A stretch of DNA of 64,000 nt from JAIEPX01 sp963725255 (GTDB lineage: Bacteria > Pseudomonadota > Gammaproteobacteria > JAIEPX01), in contig CAVRXV010000001.1 of the NCBI GenBank assembly GCA_963725255.1, positions 62,001 through 126,000 of the forward strand. Reading direction: 5' to 3'. Both the position numbers and the translations under genes were made by a program. The notes under the pieces are model-generated. The model saw only the letters and a list, made by a program, of their open reading frames with translations. It did not search any database and was not told the DNA's origin. Below, piece after piece: positions 51,860 through 62,200 of the stretch (position 1 is its first letter; each line of letters begins with the position of its first letter).

Positions 51860-54307
51860 ATGAAAATAAAACGCGCATCATCTCCGAGGAATACCAAAGG
51901 TGGCGGATTACAGCCCGCATCATTATCAGAATTTCTCTCTATCATTCCTGATTTGTTACCTCTGTTACCCAATGATCAAATCGATAACGAAGCACAGGAT
52001 GCTGAAGTTGCTTCATTAAACAATTTTGATTTCCGAGATAAAAAAACAAAGAAAATGGATCAGAGCAATAAAGAAATTAAACCGACTACCCTCACTATTT
52101 ATAATAAGAAATTTTCTGATTTGTACAGGATCGGCACTTTTATTTATGCAGTAAAAGACCCCGTTGCAGGGTTATCTCATTTTGGTGATTTGTTATTTGT
52201 CATGATGAATCCGAACCGATTATTTGAAAGTCGGAATACAGTTTCAGAATCGCCAAGAGGTAATTCTCAAATAAAAGAAATCAATCAGAGAGCATTAAGT
52301 AAAGCAAATAATTTACTTGAGATTGGTGGATTAGACTACATGAAAGCGTGTTTTGAACATGCACGTGATCAAGCAGAGGGTCAAATGCCTATTTTGATTG
52401 TGCTTGGAGAACAGGTTGAAGGTCGGGATGTCAATTGTGAGCCTTATGAGTGTCGTAATTTTGTTGTTTGTTGTGATAGAGAAAACAATGTACATCAATA
52501 CACAACAACTCAATTAGCTGCTAGAAGCGGTGTTCCTGCTGAAGTAGAAATCTTTCATATCAATATGAAGGCATTTGAAAATGCTCAAATCGAATCAGCT
52601 GACATAGAAAAAATTTACGATATTTATAAGATTTCCATAGGATATCACTGCCCAAGACCGTTATTAATACATTGCACCGACGGAATGGATCGTTCCGGTG
52701 GTCTTGCTCTAGCATTTCAATTGCTCCACAACTGGGGGCGAATTTTTACTAGCTTGAGTGCATCTGAAATTGTCGAGAATATCATTCGCGAGCATGAGGC
52801 CATGCAACAGCAAAGAGGTCCTGGCTTTTGCACAGCCGCTGCTAAACGAATTCATGGTGCTGTACTCCTGGCGAGTATTATGAAAGCCGTACAAAAGGCG
52901 AAAGAACTCATAGAAAGGAATGAACAGCTCGCTCCAACATTATTCGGCAAAGATTACCTTCAACAAATTTATATTTTAGAGGAAATGGGCAATGAAGAAG
53001 AATCCGAATTATATAAAATCTTAAAAGCGCGCCTTGCTCTTGAGAGGCTCTATTTTGAAGAATTTGCGCCGGAAATAAATCATCCACAGGTAGACATGTT
53101 CATTATTGATTCAATTTTAAATGAAGAACTACTATCAGTTAAGGATACTGAAAAAGACGGTTTAGATCAAAGACATCTCTATATAAAAATGAATTATAAG
53201 AATAAAAGCTTTAATGGTGAAGCAATTAAAAGTTTAGTCAGCTTAAAATGCGATGTAGAGCTTTATACAATTACTCGGAAAATTAATAGTGAAATAGCAT
53301 TAATTGAAGATTCTTCAGACCAACAAAATATTTCAGGAAAGATGTCTAAAATTGACGTATCAGATGAAAATAAATATCTCAGACTCAAGAGAAAAAAAAT
53401 TGTGCACCAAGAAATTCAAGTCATGAAACTCTATGCCACTCTGGATGCTATGATCTCAGAATTTCCAGATGCATCTATTGATTCAATCGTGGGTGATTAT
53501 TTTTCACTCAAAAAGACTTTAACTCAAAATTTTAAAGAAGCGCTATTTACAGAACCCAATGTTAAAAAAATAGAGAATCTTGTCCGACGATTAGAACATT
53601 TTCAAAAAAAATTAAGTGAGCTGAAAAATCAAGAAAGGGAGCTATCAAATGTTGGGGAAAAAACGAGGGTCGGTAGTCTGAGACTTCCTACCTCTCCTCG
53701 ATCTAGGAGAGGATCTCTTTTTGGCGGTGATCTGAGACAAAGTCAAACTCTTCCTACGATAGCAGCTCCTCAAGATGAGCCACCTTCAACTTCTCCAAGA
53801 TCAAAACTCAGTGGCCTTCTATCTCTATCCCCTAAAGGTTCACGACGTGGGTCAAGAGTAGTTCCACCACCTGAACAGGCAGATAGCGATACCAAAAGTA
53901 AAACTGATGATGGAGCATTGATGTCTACATCACAAGATCATTCACTTACCCAAAGTGGTAGCATTGGTCGGTTTTTTAAGAAAATCTCTCCTAGAGGCTC
54001 TCGCAGAGGATCAAAACTTATTAATTCATTTGATCAGGATGAAGCTACCACATCCTCTGCGAGAGTTCTACCTACTGATGAAACACCTCCACCTATTGTT
54101 CAGACTGAAGAATTTAGACAGGCTCTAGCAGATCTCGCTAAAGCACAAGAAGTTTCAGCGCGCGTAGAAAGAAAATTCACGCTTTCTCCACGTGCAGGTA
54201 GAAAACAGGAACCGCCTGCACAAAACAGGAGAATAAGTCTTGCTGCTGATGATGATGTTGATATAGGTGATCAAATATCAAAAGATCTTTCAGACCTTGG
54301 ATTCTAA
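51860..54307 (+). CDS. CX5R phosphatase-like candidate effector
   Basis: The 815-residue protein contains HCTDGMDRSG (271-280), a perfect protein-tyrosine-phosphatase P-loop H-C-x5-R-S/T-G. Its acidic DGMD interior resembles phosphoinositide phosphatases of the myotubularin/Sac type more than classical tyrosine phosphatases. The following helix-rich region (280-600) is unrecognised. The C-terminal 210 residues are disordered, with three RRGS sites (SRRGSLF, SRRGSRV, SRRGSKL), each within an S-P-(R/K) context, matching basophilic eukaryotic kinase sites (RRxS). AAGGAG lies six bases before the ATG. It converges with ispF, overlapping it by 18 bases. Effector role inferred. Confidence 0.85.
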   Translation: MKIKRASSPRNTKGGGLQPASLSEFLSIIPDLLPLLPNDQIDNEAQDAEVASLNNFDFRDKKTKKMDQSNKEIKPTTLTIYNKKFSDLYRIGTFIYAVKDPVAGLSHFGDLLFVMMNPNRLFESRNTVSESPRGNSQIKEINQRALSKANNLLEIGGLDYMKACFEHARDQAEGQMPILIVLGEQVEGRDVNCEPYECRNFVVCCDRENNVHQYTTTQLAARSGVPAEVEIFHINMKAFENAQIESADIEKIYDIYKISIGYHCPRPLLIHCTDGMDRSGGLALAFQLLHNWGRIFTSLSASEIVENIIREHEAMQQQRGPGFCTAAAKRIHGAVLLASIMKAVQKAKELIERNEQLAPTLFGKDYLQQIYILEEMGNEEESELYKILKARLALERLYFEEFAPEINHPQVDMFIIDSILNEELLSVKDTEKDGLDQRHLYIKMNYKNKSFNGEAIKSLVSLKCDVELYTITRKINSEIALIEDSSDQQNISGKMSKIDVSDENKYLRLKRKKIVHQEIQVMKLYATLDAMISEFPDASIDSIVGDYFSLKKTLTQNFKEALFTEPNVKKIENLVRRLEHFQKKLSELKNQERELSNVGEKTRVGSLRLPTSPRSRRGSLFGGDLRQSQTLPTIAAPQDEPPSTSPRSKLSGLLSLSPKGSRRGSRVVPPPEQADSDTKSKTDDGALMSTSQDHSLTQSGSIGRFFKKISPRGSRRGSKLINSFDQDEATTSSARVLPTDETPPPIVQTEEFRQALADLAKAQEVSARVERKFTLSPRAGRKQEPPAQNRRISLAADDDVDIGDQISKDLSDLGF

Positions 54308-54769
54308 CAGGACAACGGCATGAGCAGCCATTGCCTCACCTCTTCCGATTTCTCCCACACCATCGTGAGTGGTAAATTTTATGCTGATATTTTCAATGTT
54401 GATATTTAATATTGCAGCAATATTCGATCGCATTTTCTCTCGATACGGCGCTAATTTTGGTGCTTGCGCAATTAACGTGACATCTATATTTCCAACATGG
54501 AAATTTTTTTCCAACAATAATTGAAAAATAAATTTCAATAATTCTAAACTTGATACACCTTTGAAACGAGGATCTGTATCAGGAAAGTGAGATCCTAAAT
54601 CTCCGAGTGCAAGAGCACCCAATAACGCATCTCCGATAGCATGAAGTACAACATCGGCATCGGAATGTCCTAAAAGACCACGTTCAAAAGGAATTTCGAC
54701 CCCACCTAAAATTAATGGACGGTCTTCAACTAAACGATGAATATCATAGCCTATTCCGATGCGCGTCAT
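54290..54769 (-). CDS. ispF: 2-C-methyl-D-erythritol 2,4-cyclodiphosphate synthase
   Basis: Cyclises CDP-methylerythritol 2-phosphate in the non-mevalonate isoprenoid pathway. At 159 residues it has the normal length. The metal ligands are in GYDIHR (D9, H11) and the LGHSDADV loop follows. GGAG lies six bases before the ATG. It is downstream of ispD in the same operon. Its 3' end overlaps the convergent phosphatase gene. Confidence 0.97.
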   Translation of the reverse strand: MTRIGIGYDIHRLVEDRPLILGGVEIPFERGLLGHSDADVVLHAIGDALLGALALGDLGSHFPDTDPRFKGVSSLELLKFIFQLLLEKNFHVGNIDVTLIAQAPKLAPYREKMRSNIAAILNINIENISIKFTTHDGVGEIGRGEAMAAHAVVLLESKV

Positions 54770-54800
54770 ATAATCTCCAATATTGCCGTATGAAAAAATA

Positions 54801-55538
54801 TCATAATTCTTCCTTGATTTTATGTTCGTGAATATTTACAGAAGATGTTAATATTTTTTTCATCATCTCATAATCTTCTACAGTGGTTACTTTAAAATTA
54901 TCACTCCTTCCCAATACCATTATTGGTTGATATCCGGAATTAGCTATCGCGGAAGATTCATCAGTCACCATTTGATTGTTATTGATACATTGTTTTAAAC
55001 TCGATAATAAAAGTTCATAACGAAACATTTGTGGAGTAAATGCACGCCAAATTCCTTCACGAGAACTATTTTCTTGAATCTCATTTTCATGATTCACATG
55101 CTTTAAACTATCAGAAACCGGGCATCCTAATATTCCACCCACGGGATGATCAGCAACTGTTTCAATTAATTTATTTAAATCTTCGATTTTGAAATTAGGC
55201 CGTGCAGCATCATGTACCAATATCCAATCTTGAGGAGCCGCAATAGTAGATAAGGATTCAAGTCCTCGAATAACAGATTCATAACGCTCTGCTCCGCCTT
55301 CAACCACAGAAATTTTCGGATGCCGAGCAATGCTCAATTGCGAAAACCATTGATCATATTTTGAGAGGACGACGACTATGCTTTCAATATGTTGAGAGAT
55401 CAAAAAGGGTTCTAGAGACATTTCTATGAGTGTTCGGTTGGCTATAGGTAAATATTGCTTGGGTGGGTTGCTACCCATTCGTTGACCTACACCTGCTGCT
55501 GCAATAATACAAAAGTAACGATGTTTTTGATAATTCAT
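54801..55538 (-). CDS. ispD: 2-C-methyl-D-erythritol 4-phosphate cytidylyltransferase
   Basis: Forms CDP-methylerythritol from CTP in the non-mevalonate pathway. From the ATG at 55538 (GAGG about ten bases upstream) it has 245 residues. The nucleotide-binding AAAGVGQRMG near the start, the VHDAARP block and TDESSA are the family signatures. Between ftsB and ispD lies a very strong 35-bp hairpin, which would be in the mRNA leader of ispD if the genes are co-transcribed. Confidence 0.95.
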   Translation of the reverse strand: MNYQKHRYFCIIAAAGVGQRMGSNPPKQYLPIANRTLIEMSLEPFLISQHIESIVVVLSKYDQWFSQLSIARHPKISVVEGGAERYESVIRGLESLSTIAAPQDWILVHDAARPNFKIEDLNKLIETVADHPVGGILGCPVSDSLKHVNHENEIQENSSREGIWRAFTPQMFRYELLLSSLKQCINNNQMVTDESSAIANSGYQPIMVLGRSDNFKVTTVEDYEMMKKILTSSVNIHEHKIKEEL

Positions 55539-55555
55539 TAATGAATGTCCTCGAG

Positions 55556-55649
55556 GGAAAGGGGTCAAGTCTAAATTAATTGATTAATTAATGAATGTAG
55601 TATAGTCAAACCTATAATTAATCAATTAATTTAGACTTGACCCCTTTCC
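55556..55649. repeat. Perfect palindrome between ftsB and ispD
   Basis: Arms 55556-55590 and 55615-55649 are perfect inverted copies of 35 bases around a 24-base loop. The ends are GGAAAGGGGTCAAGTCTAAA, the shared terminal block of this repeat group; the inner arm is AT-rich and unlike other copies. Confidence 0.85.
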
Positions 55650-55657
55650 TACGTTTC

Positions 55658-55942
55658 CTAATCGATCACTTGATAAAATACTTCATCTTCTTTAATCATA
55701 CCCAGTACTGTGCGAGCATGTTCTTCTATGGCTTCCCCGCCTTCACGTAAATCGTCAACTTCAGCCGCTAATACTGCATTGCGTTTAGCAAGACCGCCAT
55801 TTTGATCATCAGCCGATGCAATTTGTCGTTTAATTTCAAATAGTTGGCACAAACTACTAGGGCCTAACCATAATTGATACTGCATGCTAACGAGTAGCAC
55901 AAATAGTGCAACAGAAAGCGCCTTTGACGTCGAATTAAGCAC
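55658..55942 (-). CDS. ftsB: Cell division protein FtsB
   Basis: Bitopic septal protein that acts with FtsL and FtsQ. The 94-residue protein has an N-terminal membrane helix (about 6-22), a coiled-coil part (LFEIKRQIASADDQNGGLAKRNAVLAAEV) and the conserved EEHARTVLGMIKEDEVFYQV end. It starts with GTG. It lies between eno and ispD, the usual gammaproteobacterial place. Confidence 0.93.
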   Translation of the reverse strand: MLNSTSKALSVALFVLLVSMQYQLWLGPSSLCQLFEIKRQIASADDQNGGLAKRNAVLAAEVDDLREGGEAIEEHARTVLGMIKEDEVFYQVID

Positions 55943-56071
55943 AGAACAATCCCTGTCATCTCTTAAAAGGACGATAATTATGAATCCAAAATAAATTCAC
56001 GTCAACTAAAATCGAATACTTAAGAAAGCAACTCTTGTTTAACACTGAATAATGAGAAAAAGTTGAGCCCC

Positions 56072-57370
56072 TTATGCTGAACTGCTCGAATGTTTCGTAA
56101 ATACAGAATTTCCCGCATACTCAGAAGAATCTTGTAAAGCCTCTTCAATTCTTAGTAATTGATTGTATTTAGCGATGCGATCTGTACGACAAAGGGAGCC
56201 AGTTTTGATCTGTCCCGCATTCGTCGCTACGGCCAAGTCAGCAATAGTCACATCTTCAGTTTCACCTGAACGATGAGATATAACTAGTTGATAATTATTA
56301 GATTTTGCAATTTCTACCGTTTTTAATGTTTCTGTTAAAGTACCGATTTGATTTAATTTGATCAAAATCGCATTGCCTATAGACCGATCGATTCCCTGCT
56401 GTAAAATTTTCGGGTTCGTTACAAAAATATCATCACCGACTAATTGAATTTGATCGCCTAAACGTTCGGTCAACAACTCCCAACCTGTCCAATCATTTTC
56501 TGCCATCCCGTCTTCAATACTAATAATCGGATATTGACGCACCCATGCTTCCAAATAATCCACGAAATTCTCTGAAGTTAAGGTTAATTGCTCCGAACGT
56601 AGATGATAATGCCCGTCTCGGTAAAATTCAGAGCTGGCAACATCTAAGGCTAACGATAGATCAGAACCTGCACTAAATCCGGCTCGCTCAATGGCAGCCA
56701 AAATAAACTCGATGGCTGAAGCGTTAGAAGGCAAAAACGGCGCAAAGCCTCCCTCATCACCGACTGAAGTTGCCAAACCACGTTGTTTGAGTTCCGATTT
56801 TAGAACATGAAACACTTCTGCACCCCAGCGTAGTGCTTCTTTAAAACTAGGCGCACCATGAGGAACAATCATAAACTCTTGAATATCAACATTATTATCA
56901 GCGTGAGCACCACCATTAATGACGTTCATTAAGGGAACGGGTAGTCTCATCGGTGTATTGCCGCCCAGATAAGCATACAAGGGTAAATCTTTTGCAGCAG
57001 CGGCTGCGTGAGCCACTGCAAGCGAAACAGCTAGAATCGCATTCGCACCTAAACGTTCTTTATTTTCTGTACCATCAAGATTGATAAGTAATTGGTCAAT
57101 GCCTTTTTGATCACTAACATCCGCACCCAGCAATGCTTCTTGAATCTCAAAATTGATATGATTCACAGCGGTAATGACTCCCTTCCCGCCGTAGCGTTTC
57201 GCATCGCCGTCACGAAGTTCAAGCGCTTCTTTAGAACCGGTAGAAGCCCCTGAGGGAACACTTGCTCGGCCAGAAATGCCATTCGTTAGTTCTACCTCGC
57301 ATTCAATGGTAGGGTTTCCTCGTGAATCAAGAATTTCACGTCCGTGCACTTTACGAATGACAGCAGTCAT
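56072..57370 (-). CDS. eno: Enolase
   Basis: Converts 2-phosphoglycerate to phosphoenolpyruvate and is also a degradosome component in many gammaproteobacteria. The 432-residue protein shows REILDSRGNPTIE, SGASTGSKEALELRD, the metal ligand region SIEDGMAENDW and GDDIFVTN, and the ILIKLNQIGTLTET and SHRSGETED signatures. AAGGAG precedes the ATG. It follows kdsA by ten bases. Confidence 0.97.
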   Translation of the reverse strand: MTAVIRKVHGREILDSRGNPTIECEVELTNGISGRASVPSGASTGSKEALELRDGDAKRYGGKGVITAVNHINFEIQEALLGADVSDQKGIDQLLINLDGTENKERLGANAILAVSLAVAHAAAAAKDLPLYAYLGGNTPMRLPVPLMNVINGGAHADNNVDIQEFMIVPHGAPSFKEALRWGAEVFHVLKSELKQRGLATSVGDEGGFAPFLPSNASAIEFILAAIERAGFSAGSDLSLALDVASSEFYRDGHYHLRSEQLTLTSENFVDYLEAWVRQYPIISIEDGMAENDWTGWELLTERLGDQIQLVGDDIFVTNPKILQQGIDRSIGNAILIKLNQIGTLTETLKTVEIAKSNNYQLVISHRSGETEDVTIADLAVATNAGQIKTGSLCRTDRIAKYNQLLRIEEALQDSSEYAGNSVFTKHSSSSA

Positions 57371-57380
57371 AATAATCTCC

Positions 57381-58211
57381 TTAAACCACCTCTAACATTG
57401 GGGATTTCTTCACGATTTGATCAATTTCTAGTAATGAACTGAGCAAATCTTCCATTTTGGCTAAAGGCCAAGAATTGGGCCCATCGCTTAATGCTTCATC
57501 TGGATTGGGATGTGTTTCCATAAACAATCCAGAAATTCCGACAGCTACCGCTGCTCTTGCCAGAATAGGAATAAATTCGCGTTGACCGCCCGTGGAAGAA
57601 CCTTGTCCTCCCGGTAATTGTACAGAATGAGTCGCATCAAAAACCACAGGACACTGAGTATCACGCATAATAACCAATGAACGCATGTCTGAGACTAAAT
57701 TGTTATAACCAAAACACGCGCCTCGTTCACACACCATCATTTGCTGATTACCGGCTGCACGCATTTTTTCGACAACATTTTTCATATCCCAAGGCGCTAA
57801 AAATTGCCCTTTTTTGATATTCACAGGCAAGCCTTGTTGCGCAACCCTTTGCATAAAATTGGTTTGTCTACATAAAAAAGCGGGTGTTTGGAGTACATCG
57901 ACCACTGAAGAAACTTCCTCCAACGGTGTATCTTCATGAACATCCGTGATTACGGGTACATTAAAAGTTGATTTGACTTTGGATAATATAGCCAAGCCCT
58001 GCTCTATTCCTACGCCTCGGTAGCTAGTATGCGATGTCCTATTGGCTTTATCGAAAGAAGCTTTAAAGATGAAGGGGATATGTAATTTTTTGGTGAGCTC
58101 TACTAACGTTCCCGCCGTATCCATGATGAGCTGTTCACTTTCAATAACACACGGACCAGCAATAAGAAAAAATGGCATATTTAAGCCAACATCAAAACTT
58201 AAAAGTTTCAT
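57381..58211 (-). CDS. kdsA: 3-deoxy-8-phosphooctulonate synthase
   Basis: Condenses arabinose 5-phosphate and phosphoenolpyruvate to Kdo-8-phosphate for LPS inner core. The 276-residue protein has the family signatures FFLIAGPCVIES, FKASFDKANRTSHTSYRG, TDVHED, KKGQFLAPWDM and FDATHSVQLPGG. A KdsA protein indicates a Gram-negative outer membrane with Kdo. Order kdsA-eno is shared with several gammaproteobacteria. The ribosome-binding site is weak. Confidence 0.96.
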   Translation of the reverse strand: MKLLSFDVGLNMPFFLIAGPCVIESEQLIMDTAGTLVELTKKLHIPFIFKASFDKANRTSHTSYRGVGIEQGLAILSKVKSTFNVPVITDVHEDTPLEEVSSVVDVLQTPAFLCRQTNFMQRVAQQGLPVNIKKGQFLAPWDMKNVVEKMRAAGNQQMMVCERGACFGYNNLVSDMRSLVIMRDTQCPVVFDATHSVQLPGGQGSSTGGQREFIPILARAAVAVGISGLFMETHPNPDEALSDGPNSWPLAKMEDLLSSLLEIDQIVKKSPMLEVV

Positions 58212-58246
58212 AGTGTTCCGATTACACAGTTAAAGTCGGAGGCAGG

Positions 58247-58914
58247 TATCAATTGAGGCCAGGCATGCACCTCTCACATGTGACGCCGTTATGTATAACT
58301 TTCCTACTAAGTGATGTCTGAATAGTACTTGTTATCAATAATGATTATTGTCTTTTTTTGGAATTTTTTCATCAAATAGTTTAATTAGTAGTGCCTGTTA
58401 TTTTTCCAAAATATTTTCGGAGCTGCTCCTTATAGTATGACTACAGTTAGATTAGAGAAAGCCTCATCAGCTTGAAGTTTCGCTTGTTTTAATTTTCATC
58501 TGCTAGACATGAAAGAGCTTTGTTGTATGCAATAAGATAATTTTCGTAATGCTGCATTAATTCTCTATCATCAGATAATAGATTTCGCACCAACGATGAG
58601 CCGCTGTTTTTAGTAAGATTTGGAGTATCGACTGAAAGGTCATTAAGAGAGCGGGAAGTCGCGATAACAGACTGTTTGAGTGAACTTGCATTTGAAAATA
58701 GGCTGAATAATCTTTTATTAATCATAATTTATGTCCTTGTAATAATATGTAATTTATTTTGTTTGGGAATATGAAGAGCAATACAAAGTTGAGCATAGTT
58801 GAAGTTACTATCAATATCAAAAGGTGATCTTACGTTTCCATTAACAGCAGGCGCAATAATAATCGAAATAAAGTGACGAGATATCAAATCGAGACCAGCC
58901 ATGCACCCCTCACA
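58247..58914. repeat. Pair of short direct repeats around a small gene
   Basis: 58247-58280 and 58881-58914 share TATCAA, GAG, CCAG, CATGCACC and CTCACATG with a few differences, in the same orientation. They bracket the 78-residue gene at 58489-58725. The gap 58212-58488 otherwise contains nothing I can identify. Confidence 0.45.
58489..58725 (-). CDS. Small hypothetical protein
   Basis: A 78-residue soluble protein with an S/N-rich centre and a helical C-terminus (DDRELMQHYENYLIAYNKALSCL). AAGG lies nine bases before the ATG. No family is recognised and no neighbour indicates a role. Confidence 0.45.
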   Translation of the reverse strand: MINKRLFSLFSNASSLKQSVIATSRSLNDLSVDTPNLTKNSGSSLVRNLLSDDRELMQHYENYLIAYNKALSCLADEN

Positions 58915-58965
58915 TGACGGGGTCTCTACCCCATTTTAACTTCTATTTTCTGGTGTTGTGTCTTG

Positions 58966-59007
58966 CACGCATTCACGAAGCTGATAAAAAGAGGATGTCC
59001 ATCGCGT
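58966..59007 (-). repeat. Duplicated 42-bp fragment of the pyrG 3' end
   Basis: 41 of 42 bases equal 63035-63076 inside pyrG, same orientation. The two copies flank the ankyrin gene and look like the direct repeats left by an insertion. The rest of the 58726-59045 gap has no supported gene. Confidence 0.8.
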
Positions 59008-59045
59008 CTCAATTCGGTAGAGAAGAGCGGCTAATTTTCCTTGAA

Positions 59046-59237
59046 TTATAAGTGTGGAGAAAATTCTTGTTCTACACATAGCACGTCTTTGTAAGGCAGA
59101 AATTCGTAGGTGCAAATTGGTTGGTTCCTATCATCTGGTATAACAGAATAATATTTATTTTCGATTTTCACACACGGATCTGTGAAATTCGGCATTTTAA
59201 AAATGTTGATAACCGACCATGTACCATATTGGAACAA
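59046..59237 (-). pseudogene. Likely detached C-terminus of the ankyrin gene
   Basis: This 63-codon frame overlaps the end of the ankyrin gene in another frame. Its beginning (FQYGTWSVINIFKMPNFTDP) resembles the propeller-type pattern in the preceding protein (EWGDYVQILDRNTFKL), so a one-base frameshift near 59235-59245 probably cut it off. Confidence 0.45.
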
Positions 59238-62200
59238 TATTGCACGTGCCCCCTGTAATGAATAACATATAGTCCTCTCTCATGAAGCCAGCAAACCTAC
59301 CATGGATTGAGGTCACAATGGCGTGCTTTTGCTGATCAATTAAAATACTGTTCCTAAAGCCATCTCCCAAACTGAGAATCACATAAATATCATCGACTAT
59401 AATTAATTTATGTGGATATAAAAGCCCTTTTTTGGGCGGAGATTTCTCTGTAATATCTATTTGATACATGCAGAGCTGTTGAGAGGTTAAGATATCTGTA
59501 GTTGTCAATTCAAGAAATCTTAAATTATCTTTATGAATTATTTGGGAGGAAAAAACTATTTGTTTATTGTTTGATATAACTCTAGCACCCATACCAGTCC
59601 ATTTATATGATTTGGTAAGCTTAAATGTATTTCTGTCTAAAATTTGCACATAGTCCCCCCATTCACTCAGACCTCCTTGTAAATTTTTAGAATACGTTAA
59701 TTTTTTCTCAGTACTTATTATGCAGATCTGATTATTAGCTACTGACCAAATCTTATTAATGTCATTTTGTTGATATCCTAGTTGCGTTGGTTTTGGTGTG
59801 TGATCATTAGCTTTAATGATTGTGTTATTTTCTATACGCCAAAACAATACTGTAGCTGGTGCTCCTCCTTGAGGATGAACTGTGACGAAACAATCCTTAT
59901 CGATAGAATGAATACGAACATGATTTCTTAAATCATCTGCTTTATATGAATCAGAGTGAGAAATTAATGACTCTGATAAAATTTTCTGATCAGGGAGAGA
60001 TAAAAGTCTAACTCGGATTCTATTCGGACCTTTTTTATTGAAATCTTCTAATACAATTAATTTATCATCAAAAAGCAATTTATCAATAATATTAAGATTC
60101 AAGCTATCGTACTTTGTTAACGAAGGTTCTGCCTTTAAATCAATAACGTGACATAGTTCGCAAATTTCAAAAAATTGCTTTAAAAACTGCGGATCCTTAC
60201 AATTATTAACAATTTGCAATGAAGACATTTTTCCATGATTTTCAAGGTATGGATCAGAACCAGCTGATAGCAAAGCTTTACAAATTTCAACTGATTTATT
60301 CCATACTGCAAAATGTAATGGCGTGTTGCCTTTATTATCTCTGAGCCTTGGATTTGCTTTGCATTCAAGTAAAGCAATAACAGCAGGCTTGTTTACTCCA
60401 GCAGCCGCATGGTGCAGAGGTGTTTTTCCAGCTAAATCCGGAGCGTTGACACTATCAACCCCTAAAACTTGGATAGTTTCTCTTAGTAGATCACAGTTAT
60501 CAGAGTATTTAGCAAGATAAAAAATATTCTTTAGTGGCAATTTAGATAAAGCGATAATCTTAAATTTTAAGTATCCTAGAGGGTTTTGCATACCAAAGTC
60601 GAAAGGGAAATTTGGATAATATTTCTGAGAACATCCTTTAAGGCTCATTAATATATATTCAACTATGGGGTGAGTTTCTAATGGATGTTCAATCGAATCT
60701 AACGACGGTATCAGCTCTGCTTTGAGCTTTTGTTCAATAACAGATTTTAGTACATCTATCGCGACATCTATATTTGAAAAAAGTAGATTCCATTTGTGTT
60801 TTGCTTCTTCTTCGTTTGCGCAAGCTTCTAAAATCTTATTAAGTTGAGCAGAGCTAAATAGGAATAAATCATGAGGAGTTTCATTGGTAATGAAAGCTTT
60901 AAACAATGGATCATTAAACGAAGATTTTGGAAATGCCCATTTGCAAAATGTTTTTAACACTGCAAGACTAGCATCCAACTTCAATTTAATATCTGCTGAT
61001 TGAGGTGACTTTGACCAAATATAACCGTTTTCTTTTAACTCATTAATACTATCACGATATCGCTTTAGTAATTTTTCAAAAATACTTGATGATTGCTGAA
61101 GTTTTGAAACAAAATCTATTATCTTCAGTCCATTTTGAGACAACATCATTAGATCATTATTACCATTCGATAAAATATCATTTTGGCCATTCCATATGTA
61201 TTTTACCAACATTAAACCGTAACAGGCTTCAGCCCAAACTCGATAATTTGGAAGATCACGTGGAAAATTAAATGAACACATTTTGCCTAGGTATAATGAA
61301 AAATACTGAATATTTCGTGATATATCTATACAAGAAAATTCTTGACTTAATTTTAGATCGCTAAAATCATTTAAGGCTGATGACTCTGGCCCAACAAGTA
61401 TTTTATCATAACATGTGGTTAAACCGAATACCATAAAACGATTCACTAGTGGATCTAAATTCTGGTTAGTTAATCTATTTTTTCGCTTAATATTGGTTTT
61501 TAACTCATCAATATAATCTTTTAGTCCGTTGTATTTTTGATTGAATAGTATGTCACGACCAAGATTGTAATTAGCATTAGTTTTAATATCGATACGTTCT
61601 AAGTATGTTTTTGCCATAACTTCTATATCAATTAGTGATTGATGAATCTTTGTGAATTCATCCATTACTATTTTATGATGGCTTGCAATCATTTGATATA
61701 CATTTTGAAATAATACACGATTCTCAGATCTAAATTCATCTATTTTTTTAGATAATTCTTGAATTTCGAATTGTACTATTTGCCATTCAGAAGGTTGTTC
61801 TTCCCACATTAAACTTAGCAGATTAGGTATACATTGCCCAATATTTAAAATATGAGGAGCCAATGTTATTAAACTTACTCCGGCTTTGATAAGCTCTAAA
61901 ATTATTGTCCCTTCTTTTGCAAAAGTCAGTCCGGTATTGGATATTACACTGAATTGTCTAGCCTTTTTAGGGTCATGTAAGGCTATGAACTGAGTGATTA
62001 CGTTACATGCATGATTCAAGATTTGGTATTTTTGTTCAAATTTTTCTTTTTGAATATTATTGTGAAGAGCTTGATTGGATAGTAAGTTTAATTCTTGACT
62101 ATACATATTTACAAGAGAGTTTATATCTTGCTCTGTAAGGTTGTCCGGATTAATACGAATTGCGAAAAATTTTCTAATTTTGTTTTGTATCTCCAATCTA

